A stretch of 55,719 bases of DNA from Moritella sp. JT01 (lineage in GTDB: Bacteria; Pseudomonadota; Gammaproteobacteria; Enterobacterales; Moritellaceae). The stretch is taken from contig NZ_LOCN01000016.1 of the NCBI RefSeq assembly GCF_001574435.1, positions 1-55,719 of the forward strand. Direction: 5' to 3'. Shown piece by piece: positions 49,100 through 55,719 of the stretch (positions within the stretch are counted from its first letter, which is position 1; every line of letters begins with the position of its first letter). The notes under the pieces are model-generated. The model made no database searches and was not told where the DNA came from. It saw nothing but the letters and a program-made list of their open reading frames with translations. Made by a program: the position numbers and the translations under genes.

Positions 49100-49175
49100 A
49101 TACTGATAACTTCACTTTTATGGCTTACTAACATTAACCACACAGGGTTAAATTAATTTCACGAAAGACTATAGC

Positions 49176-49766
49176 TTAATCTGCATAACCCATCATTTTC
49201 TCGACTAACTGAATCAACAAGTGGATCACTTTAATGTGGATCTCTTGGATACGGTCAGCATAACCGAAATGCGGGACGCGAATTTCAATATCAGCAATAC
49301 CCGCCATTTTACCGCCATCTTTACCTGTTAATGCAATGGTCTTCATACCTTTTGCTTTCGCAGCCGCAAATGCATTTATTACATTTTGTGAATTACCACT
49401 GGTACTTAACCCTAATAACACATCACCTTTCTGGCCGATGCCTTCAACGTAACGTGAAAATACATATTCATAACCAAAATCATTGCTCACACAAGACATA
49501 TGACTCACATCAGAAATAGCAATTCCTGGCATTGCTGGACGATTTTCACGATAGCGGCCTGATAGCTCTTCCGCAAAATGCATCGCATCGCAATGTGAGC
49601 CACCATTACCACAAGATAATACTTTACCTCCGGCTTTAAATGAATCAGCTAATAAGGCTGCTGCTGCTTCGATATTTTCACCATTTTTCGGGTCAGCTAA
49701 AAAGTCATTTAAAACTTGTGCTGCTTCGACTAATTCTTGCTGAATTAAGCCTTGATAACTTGTCAT
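49176..49766 (-). CDS. gmhA: Phosphoheptose isomerase
   Basis: GmhA (LpcA) converts sedoheptulose-7-phosphate to D-glycero-D-manno-heptose-7-phosphate, the first step to the LPS core heptose. The 196 residues contain a SIS domain with [23 protein letters not shown] (given as two adjoining motifs, LSCGNGGS and [11 protein letters not shown]), [13 protein letters not shown] and a C-terminal histidine helix [15 protein letters not shown]. It is divergent from fadE, as in E. coli. Confidence 0.95.
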   Translation of the reverse strand: MTSYQGLIQQELVEAAQVLNDFLADPKNGENIEAAAALLADSFKAGGKVLSCGNGGSHCDAMHFAEELSGRYRENRPAMPGIAISDVSHMSCVSNDFGYEYVFSRYVEGIGQKGDVLLGLSTSGNSQNVINAFAAAKAKGMKTIALTGKDGGKMAGIADIEIRVPHFGYADRIQEIHIKVIHLLIQLVEKMMGYAD

Positions 49767-50202
49767 TTATTATCGCCTCTATGCCTAAAATATATTTGTA
49801 TAATAGTACTATTGTTTCACAAAATAATGTACCTGTATCACCCACATAAATAAAAGGTTAAGCATAACCAAAAATAAGCGAATGACATGATAAAATGCTT
49901 AGTTAACATCCACTTAATACCCAATAGTGAGTACTTAAGTGCACAATTTATTGACCGTACTGACCTAAAATAAAAGCAAATAGGCAATTAAATTATCAAT
50001 TCAATAACGCTATTATCAGTGAACACTTGTAAACCCAATTGGTTAAAAACAAGCGTTTAGCGGCAGGTTCTATAAATAGTATGTAAAATACATGTAAAAA
50101 ACTTGCTAATTTAATAGTTATCAACTAGAACTAATACTCAAACCAGCGTTCTGGTCTGACCTCTGACTTTGCTATTTAGTTGCTTAATGAAAGGAGAAAA
50201 TC
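49767..50202. other. 436-bp divergent control region between gmhA and fadE
   Basis: AT-rich DNA that must hold the promoters of gmhA (leftward) and fadE (rightward). The only site I recognise is a FadR operator near the fadE side. No ORF or repeat is supported. Confidence 0.6.
50149..50165. promoter_or_regulatory. FadR operator upstream of fadE
   Basis: TTCTGGTCTGACCTCTG fits the FadR pattern CTGGTCnGACC with good flanks, 38 bp before the fadE start codon. FadR would repress fadE until long-chain acyl-CoA releases it. Confidence 0.75.
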
Positions 50203-52719
50203 ATGGCAACCACAATTTCACTATTAGCCTTAGTGGCAATATTTGGTACATTATCTTACCAAAGAGCATCATTAACTGCTTTTACCGGTGCGTTTTTTGT
50301 TGCACTTGCAGCCGTTTCATATTTCGGTGATGTGCCATTAGCTATTTGGATAATAACAGCTGTAATTGCGATACCATTAAATATCACCAGTATTCGTCAA
50401 GGCTATTTAACAACGCCTATTTTAAAAGGCTTCCGTAAAATCATGCCTGAAATGTCTCAAACCGAGACTGAAGCATTAGAAGCTGGTACCACTTGGTGGG
50501 ATGCTGATCTATTCAGCGGTAAGCCAAATTGGGAAAAATTGCACAATGTGCCAGCGCCAGCATTAACAGCTGAAGAGCGAGCTTTCCTTGACGGCCCCGT
50601 TGAAGAAGCATGTCGCATGGCTGATGAATTTGATATCACGCATAATCGTGCCGATTTACCTCCAGAATTATGGGAATTCCTTAAGACGAAAGGTTTCTTC
50701 GCCATGATCATCAAGAAAAAATACGGTGGTCTAGAATTCTCTGCATTAGCACAATCAATGGTACTACAAAAATTAACTGGCTCAAGCGCAGTAATGGCGA
50801 GCACAGTTGGTGTACCTAATTCATTAGGACCTGGTGAACTACTACAACACTACGGCACTAAAGCGCAACAAGATTACTACCTTCCTCGTCTTGCTGCTGG
50901 TGATGAAATTCCATGTTTCGCACTAACAAGCCCTGAAGCTGGTTCTGATGCAGGTGCGATCCCTGACTTCGGTATCGTATGTAAAGGCGAATTCGAAGGT
51001 AAAGAAGTTCTCGGTATGAAACTGACTTGGAACAAACGTTATATTACTTTAGCTCCTATTGCGACTGTACTTGGTCTGGCGATTAAACTACGCGACCCAG
51101 ACGGCCTACTTGGTGATAAAGAAGACATCGGTATTACTTGTGCACTTATCCCTACGGATATCCCAGGTGTTGAAACTGGTCGTCGTCATTTCCCACTTAA
51201 CTTACCGTTCCAAAATGGTCCAACTAAAGGTAACGAAGTATTCGTACCATTAGATTACATCATTGGTGGTCCAGAAATGGCTGGTCAAGGCTGGCGTATG
51301 CTGGTTGAATGTCTGTCTGTGGGTCGTGGTATCACGCTACCATCTTGCTCTGCAGGTGCAGTTAAGATGGCCGCACTAGGCATGGGTTCTTACACTGCTA
51401 TCCGTCGTCAATTTAAAGTTGCGATTGGTAAAATGGAAGGTATCGAAGAGCCACTAGCACGTATTGGTGGTAATGCTTACCTAATGGGCGCGGCATCGAC
51501 GTTAACAACAAGTGCCATTGATTTAGGTGAAAAACCATCTGTAATCACTGCGATTATTAAAATGCATTTAACCGACCGCGCACAGAAATGTGCAATTGAT
51601 GCAATGGACATCTCAGGTGGTAAAGGTATCTGCCTTGGTCCAAATAACATGGCAGGTCGTGGTTACCAAGCTGCACCGATTGCAATTACGGTAGAAGGTG
51701 CAAACATTCTAACGCGTAACCTGATTATTTATGGTCAAGGTGCTATCCGCTGTCATCCGTTCGTATTAGCAGAATTAAATGCAGCTGCACTTGACGATAA
51801 TAAGAAAGCGCTGCAAGACTTTGATGCCGCATTATTCGGTCACGTTGGTTTTGCAATGTCTAACTTCTTCCGTTCATTTGTAATGGGTATTACTAACGGT
51901 AAAGGTTCTGCTGCACCATTTAAAGATGAAACGGCACAATATTACCAACAGATGAACCGTTTAAGTGCCAACTTAGCCTTCCTATCTGATGTAGCGATGG
52001 GTGTACTTGGTGGTGAGCTTAAACGTAAAGAACGTGTTTCAGCACGTCTAGGTGATATCTTAAGTCAACTATATTTATCATCTGCAACGCTAAAACGTTT
52101 TGAAGATGAAGGGCGTCAAAAAGATGATTTACCATTCGTTCATTGGGCACTACAAGATTCATTATTTAAAGCTGAGCAAGCAATTGATGAATTATTACGT
52201 AACTTCCCTGTTCGTGTTGTAGGTATCGCTCTTCGTGCAATGGTATTACCAGCAGGTACGCGTCTATCTCGCCCTACTGACACGTTAGACCATATTGTTG
52301 CAGGTTTACTACAAGTTCCTTCTGAAGCGCGTAGCCGTCTAGCAACAGACATGTACCTAACTGAAGAAGAAGGTAACCCTGTTGGCCTACAAGAGAAAGC
52401 CTTGAGAGACATCATTGTTGCTGAACCTATCTTCATCCGTGTTTGTAAAGAGAATGGCGTTAGACTACCATTTATCTATCTAGACAAATTTGCTGACGAA
52501 GCACTGGCTAACAAGCAGATCACAGCAGATGAAGCGGAACTACTGAAAGAGGCAGAGGTTGGTCGTTTACGTACAATTAACGTTGATGACTTTGACCCTG
52601 AAGTACTTGCAGCAGATAAGTCATTAGTTAACCAACTAAACGGTGACTGGCGTGCACGTGCAAATGGCACAGCTAAACCAGCGAAAAATAAAAAAGTAAA
52701 AACGGAAGCGATAGCTTAG
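50203..52719 (+). CDS. fadE: Acyl-CoA dehydrogenase FadE
   Basis: FadE performs the first oxidation of fatty-acid beta-oxidation, acyl-CoA to trans-2-enoyl-CoA. The 838 residues (E. coli 814) start with two or three membrane helices (about 4-70). The FAD-dependent core follows, with [32 protein letters not shown] and [14 protein letters not shown], and then a long C-terminal domain special to the FadE branch. The basic tail [13 protein letters not shown] is unremarkable. The start has an AAAGGAG site, and a FadR operator precedes it. Confidence 0.96.
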   Translation: MATTISLLALVAIFGTLSYQRASLTAFTGAFFVALAAVSYFGDVPLAIWIITAVIAIPLNITSIRQGYLTTPILKGFRKIMPEMSQTETEALEAGTTWWDADLFSGKPNWEKLHNVPAPALTAEERAFLDGPVEEACRMADEFDITHNRADLPPELWEFLKTKGFFAMIIKKKYGGLEFSALAQSMVLQKLTGSSAVMASTVGVPNSLGPGELLQHYGTKAQQDYYLPRLAAGDEIPCFALTSPEAGSDAGAIPDFGIVCKGEFEGKEVLGMKLTWNKRYITLAPIATVLGLAIKLRDPDGLLGDKEDIGITCALIPTDIPGVETGRRHFPLNLPFQNGPTKGNEVFVPLDYIIGGPEMAGQGWRMLVECLSVGRGITLPSCSAGAVKMAALGMGSYTAIRRQFKVAIGKMEGIEEPLARIGGNAYLMGAASTLTTSAIDLGEKPSVITAIIKMHLTDRAQKCAIDAMDISGGKGICLGPNNMAGRGYQAAPIAITVEGANILTRNLIIYGQGAIRCHPFVLAELNAAALDDNKKALQDFDAALFGHVGFAMSNFFRSFVMGITNGKGSAAPFKDETAQYYQQMNRLSANLAFLSDVAMGVLGGELKRKERVSARLGDILSQLYLSSATLKRFEDEGRQKDDLPFVHWALQDSLFKAEQAIDELLRNFPVRVVGIALRAMVLPAGTRLSRPTDTLDHIVAGLLQVPSEARSRLATDMYLTEEEGNPVGLQEKALRDIIVAEPIFIRVCKENGVRLPFIYLDKFADEALANKQITADEAELLKEAEVGRLRTINVDDFDPEVLAADKSLVNQLNGDWRARANGTAKPAKNKKVKTEAIA

Positions 52720-52761
52720 TCTTTACTTCATAACAGGTAACAATTCATCGTTGTTACCTAC

Positions 52762-52800
52762 AAAAATCCCACTGTTATCGTTGATGACAGTGGGATTTTT
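52762..52800. terminator. Bidirectional terminator between fadE and pepB
   Basis: A 14-bp perfect stem (AAAAATCCCACTGT with ACAGTGGGATTTTT) lies between convergent genes. Confidence 0.9.
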
Positions 52801-52847
52801 TATTCACCACAAATTACTGTAGTGATCTATTACGTAACCTGTATTGC

Positions 52848-54146
52848 CTAAGCGTCTAATAGCGTTTTAGCCAAAGTACGAATACCATGGCCTTTCCCAC
52901 CTGTTGCCCATAAATCATTGGCCGCTTTTTGATACGAACCCGCTAAATCTAAATGTAACCAACCTTGCCCATCTTCACGCACAAAACGCGATAAGAATGC
53001 AGCTGCTGTAGATGCCCCAGCGCGTCCTTCACCAGCATGGATATTAGCCATATCGGCAAAGCTTGATGGTAATTGTTGTTGATGCCATTTTTCTAATGGT
53101 AACTGCCAAGCAAACTCATTTTCTGCTTTCGCATTCGCCAATAACGAATTAACAAAACCCTGATCAAAACCAAATACCGCATTATAATCACGGCCAAGCG
53201 CCATCTTAGCAGCACCTGTCAATGTTGCTGCATCAATCAAACGTTGTGGCGAGTTTTCTTCTGCTGCAAGCAAACCGTCAGCTAGCACTAAGCGGCCTTC
53301 AGCATCGGTATTAAGCACTTCTACAGTAATATCATTTTTGTATTTAATAATATCGCCAAGTTTAAATGCATTGCTGCTGATCATGTTTTCTGCACAGCAT
53401 AAGAATAACTGCACACGTTGATTTAAGCCTTGCTTGATTGCTAATGCGAGCGCACCAGTCAATGTCGCCGCGCCACCCATATCACTCTTCATGGCCGACA
53501 TCGGCTCTGATGGTTTGATACTGTAACCGCCAGAGTCAAAGGTAATGCCCTTACCCACTAATGCTGTCGCCACAGGTGCATCAGCGTTACCCGTTGGATT
53601 GAAATCCAATTGCAGCATTGCAGGTGGATGTTGACTGCCACGACCCACAGTATGAATCCCTGTAAAACCGTGTGTTAATAATTCTTCACCCGCAATAATC
53701 TTGTACGTAATCGATTCTGGTGCCAATTGTAATAATAAGTCTGCAGCACTTTGAGCTAACTTAATCGGATACATTTCTTCTGCATCGGTATTAATGGTTT
53801 TACGCACCCAATGACTGGCTTGTTGAAATGCAATGAAATCTTTCTTTTCAGCACTGCTCGCTTGATCTAAACCAAAACAAGCTTGCTGATTTTCTTTTGC
53901 TGTGTAATAACCTTGATCAAATGCAATACGTAATTCAGTATTCCATAACTCGCCCTTTAAGGTCACTTTACCTATCCCTTGATTAGATAGTTTACGTGCC
54001 GCACGTTGTACCTGTAATGGGTAATCGGCACTATTATCACTGAGGTGAATAGAGGCGACACCGGCATCGAAGCTCACTAATGCATTATTACCCCAAAAAT
54101 CTTCCGCGGGAGCAAGCGTAAGCTCAACGCTCATGAAATCCTTCAT
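52848..54146 (-). CDS. pepB: Peptidase B (M17 leucyl aminopeptidase family)
   Basis: PepB removes N-terminal residues, preferring acidic ones in E. coli, in the cytoplasm. The 432 residues (E. coli 427) hold the metal-binding VGKGITFDSGGYSIKP, MKSDMGGAA and the NTDAEGRLVLADGL signature. The segment LFLCCAENMISSNAFKLGDII matches PepB better than PepA (shown here as LFLCCAEN and NAFKLGDII). Two ATGs four codons apart both have AAGGA sites; I keep the first. Confidence 0.94.
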   Translation of the reverse strand: MKDFMSVELTLAPAEDFWGNNALVSFDAGVASIHLSDNSADYPLQVQRAARKLSNQGIGKVTLKGELWNTELRIAFDQGYYTAKENQQACFGLDQASSAEKKDFIAFQQASHWVRKTINTDAEEMYPIKLAQSAADLLLQLAPESITYKIIAGEELLTHGFTGIHTVGRGSQHPPAMLQLDFNPTGNADAPVATALVGKGITFDSGGYSIKPSEPMSAMKSDMGGAATLTGALALAIKQGLNQRVQLFLCCAENMISSNAFKLGDIIKYKNDITVEVLNTDAEGRLVLADGLLAAEENSPQRLIDAATLTGAAKMALGRDYNAVFGFDQGFVNSLLANAKAENEFAWQLPLEKWHQQQLPSSFADMANIHAGEGRAGASTAAAFLSRFVREDGQGWLHLDLAGSYQKAANDLWATGGKGHGIRTLAKTLLDA

Positions 54147-54324
54147 TGAATATCCTTAATTTAAACGTGTTAATACGATTACTATAACAATACTTTAATG
54201 TTTTGTTTGGTTATGTATCATAAATTTTTGTTAATCATTTTATTATTCCGCCCATAGAAGATCGAGTCGAAAATTGCATGACCAACTGAATAATCGCAAA
54301 CTACAATTTTTTATCCTTGGATTG

Positions 54325-54403
54325 TTTTGGAAAAATATAGTTTGTACATAGACCGTAAAGTTTGTACACAAGACGATTTTGGAAGAATAAAGATTGCACA
54401 TAG
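54325..54403. repeat. Two degenerate 27-bp direct repeats
   Basis: 54325-54351 and 54377-54403 are related 27-mers of the pattern TTTTGGAA.AATA.AG.TTG.ACATAG. A third copy lies at 55497-55523. Another partial unit, AGTTTGTACA at 54359, lies between the first two. Nothing identifies their origin. Confidence 0.6.
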
Positions 54404-54503
54404 CAGTCGTGGGGCTAGCTGTAACAGCGCTGGAAACAGTCGGTTCTTTACCCATTGGTGGCTTAATTACTTATTTCCTTAAACCAAAAAACCATCGCTT
54501 AAC
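54377..54503. repeat. Long direct repeat, copy A (left of the PEP-CTERM gene)
   Basis: This stretch recurs at 55497-55633, about 1,120 bp away, with long identical blocks such as TGGGGCTAGCTGTAACAGCG and TTATTTCCTTAAACCAAAAA. In this copy a plus-strand frame from TTG 54394 to the TAA at 54505-54507 could encode 37 mostly hydrophobic residues (...VVGLAVTALETVGSLPIGG...), perhaps the tail of a lost membrane protein. The frame is broken in copy B. Confidence 0.75.
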
Positions 54504-54537
54504 ATAACCAATTCAGAAAATAAGTTAATGGCGATGG
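54492..54537 (-). terminator. Terminator of the PEP-CTERM gene
   Basis: CCATCGC at 54492-54498 pairs with GCGATGG at 54531-54537, extended by TTAAC/GTTAA. The minus strand continues with TTTTTTGG, 17 bp past the stop of the PEP-CTERM gene. One half of the stem lies in repeat copy A. Confidence 0.6.
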
Positions 54538-54553
54538 CTAAGCCAATCTAAGG

Positions 54554-55261
54554 TTAATTATTAGATTTATGAGTAGTTTTACGTCGAAGTATTGATACTA
54601 ACCCTAATAATCCAAATCCAAATAACGATAAGCTGGTTGGTTCATTGACACTAATAGGGGGTGGCTCTGGATATACTTGTAATAGGTCTTGTACTCCATC
54701 GTTATGATAGACATCAACAATAACGTCATTTGTCCACGTATTTAAAGAGTCAAGATAGTCTTGGGCAAGGGCTGCACCACCACCGCCGAGTTGAAATAAA
54801 ATAAAGTCACCAGCACCTAGATCAAAACCATTTGTATTGTAATCTTCATGCACGATTTCCCAAAGTGCAATCTGGAAGGCTGCAGCTGTGGCGGCATCAG
54901 AAACACTGGCATATTTGTTTGTATAGAGGCGGCCTATGTATTCTGCCACTTCAGGTCCTGTTCCAAAAGGTTCTGGATCTGTGGCAGGGTGAATAGTAAA
55001 GTCTGCTGTATCACCAAAGTTAATTGGCTCGGTTATCTCAAGACAAAAAGCTAAAAAATCTGATTGTGTCGTATTATTCGTGAAATTAAACAATCCTGCC
55101 GATGAGGTGCCAGCACCAAGGCCACCGTTAACGGAATATAGAACTCCCTCACTCCAACCATTTTCCCAAGAGTTTAAGGTTGCAGAAATTGTAGTCGCAC
55201 TTACTTGGTTAGCCGATAAAATGAGGCTGGAGGTTAAAATTAATTTATGTATAAATTTCAT
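54554..55261 (-). CDS. Exported protein with PEP-CTERM-like sorting tail
   Basis: A 235-residue protein with a Sec signal peptide (ILTSSLILSANQVSA) and, at the other end, a short motif NEPTSLSL, a hydrophobic helix (FGFGLLGLVSIL) and RRK. This is the tripartite layout of PEP-CTERM proteins, which exosortase cuts and anchors; the motif here is NEP rather than the usual PEP. The middle (residues about 60-200) is acidic with FLAFCLEITEPI and AAFQIALWEIVHEDYN, seen in thioester-type or ice/EPS-associated surface proteins, but I cannot assign a role. No exosortase is in the window. Confidence 0.8.
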   Translation of the reverse strand: MKFIHKLILTSSLILSANQVSATTISATLNSWENGWSEGVLYSVNGGLGAGTSSAGLFNFTNNTTQSDFLAFCLEITEPINFGDTADFTIHPATDPEPFGTGPEVAEYIGRLYTNKYASVSDAATAAAFQIALWEIVHEDYNTNGFDLGAGDFILFQLGGGGAALAQDYLDSLNTWTNDVIVDVYHNDGVQDLLQVYPEPPPISVNEPTSLSLFGFGLLGLVSILRRKTTHKSNN

Positions 55262-55496
55262 ATTTAAATTCCTATTAAGTTATGCCATCTGTGCATATTC
55301 TATATAAGCATTTACCATGCCATCAAAAAAATACTTAAAATACAAAGGATTAATCCCACAAGATAGTTAAAACATAATAAGGTGTAAAAAAAATCAACGC
55401 TTTAAATTTAGTTTTGTAATGGTTCTATTGTTCTGACATTAGTTGACTTAGATGAAAACGAGCTTGATATGGGATTCGTCCGCTCATAGGGAGAGA
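55262..55496. other. Non-coding stretch upstream of the PEP-CTERM gene
   Basis: AT-rich DNA that presumably carries the PEP-CTERM gene promoter; no convincing ORF or site is seen. Its last 20 bases (CGTCCGCTCATAGGGAGAGAG region) resemble 54248-54270, suggesting the repeat copies once extended further and copy B lost about 100 bp. Confidence 0.5.
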
Positions 55497-55633
55497 GTTT
55501 GAAAGAATAAAGATTGTACATAGCAGTTGTGGGGCTAGCTGTAACAGCGCTGGAAACGATCGTTTCTCTACCTGAAAGATCCCATTGCTGGCTTAATTGA
55601 TTATTTCCTTAAACCAAAAAAGCCATCGCTTAA
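55497..55633. repeat. Long direct repeat, copy B (right of the PEP-CTERM gene)
   Basis: The second copy of the 54377-54503 sequence, in the same orientation. It differs by scattered substitutions and a short insertion (TGAAAGATC near 55582-55590) that breaks the frame present in copy A. Confidence 0.75.
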
Positions 55634-55661
55634 ACCAAATAATAGATTAATCATTAGATCT

Positions 55662-55719
55662 TTGAAGCTCCCCCACCTCGCTTCGCGCCCGACAAGTCGG
55701 GGAAGGAAGGGGATTCTTG
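55662..55719 (-). mobile_element. Probable right end of an IS200/IS605-family element (tnpB side), truncated by the window
   Basis: On the minus strand this reads CAAGAATCCCC at the window edge through GGTGGGGGAGCTTCAA. The segment folds into an outer stem (55669-55677 with 55105-relative bases 55705-55713) enclosing two hairpins: 55688-55701 (CCCGAC/GTCGGG) and 55679-55687 (CGC/GCG). The AATCCCCTTCC...GGGGGAG pattern ending in TCAA is typical of right ends of IS605/IS1341-type elements, where the TnpB-associated omega RNA also ends. No coding part is in view, so the assignment is tentative. Confidence 0.45.

Overview
The window looks like chromosome of a marine, AT-rich gammaproteobacterium of the Alteromonadales/Vibrionales area; Moritella is my best guess (inference from protein character and gene neighbourhoods, not from a search). 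Most gene blocks keep the order seen in enterics and vibrios: queA-tgt-yajC-secD-secF, guaB-guaA divergent from xseA, bepA-arsC/yfgD near hda, upp divergent from purM-purN, and gmhA-yafJ divergent from fadE. No tRNA, rRNA or CRISPR array was seen. Both ends lie in mobile DNA: a dead IS6-family copy at 3-788 and what looks like the folded right end of an IS200/IS605 element at 55662-55719.

Layout. 1-1264: degraded IS and a rhodanese. 1357-10578: translocation (yajC-secD-secF), queuosine (queA, tgt) and GMP synthesis (guaB, guaA), all on the minus strand. 10579-17110: xseA, a chemoreceptor, a Rof-like Rho inhibitor, a small conserved protein and a Tat-exported PhoX phosphatase behind a Pho box. 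17111-36349: a formate dehydrogenase / tungstate / molybdopterin-cofactor island. 36467-39733: iron alcohol dehydrogenase, an enoyl-CoA hydratase-family hydrolase and PhnA-like protein. 39866-49766: yeeN, bepA, arsC, DUF2069, hda, DUF2066, upp, purMN, yafJ, gmhA. 50203-54146: fadE (with a FadR operator) and pepB. 54147-55719: a PEP-CTERM-type exported protein between two copies of a degenerate repeat.

The most interesting region is 17111-36349. It holds a two-component system (an NtrC-class sigma-54 activator and a Cache-domain kinase), tungstate uptake (tupABC), cofactor assembly (mobA, a mobB-moeA fusion), the enzyme (fdhA, fdhB, fdhC), its maturation proteins (a multi-cluster Fe-S protein, a TorD-like chaperone, a small Tat protein, DUF3305, DUF3306, fdhD) and an HTH + periplasmic-binding-protein-like regulator. 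Read by eye, all four transcription units facing the control regions have a -24/-12 sigma-54 promoter with exact GG-N10-GC spacing (tupA, the fdh operon, fdhD, and DUF3305/3306). Two of them also carry nearly identical 15-bp palindromes about 160-170 bp upstream of the predicted start. I therefore propose that this whole W/Mo formate dehydrogenase island is a self-contained sigma-54 regulon run by its own two-component system. Within it, mobA and mobB-moeA are joined by a chain of three five-codon mini-ORFs linked by ATGA overlaps, which may act as a translation reinitiation relay.

Start codons were re-chosen where the ribosome binding site, family length or promoter position argued for it (guaA, guaB, hda, DUF2066, upp, purM, fdhD, DUF3306).
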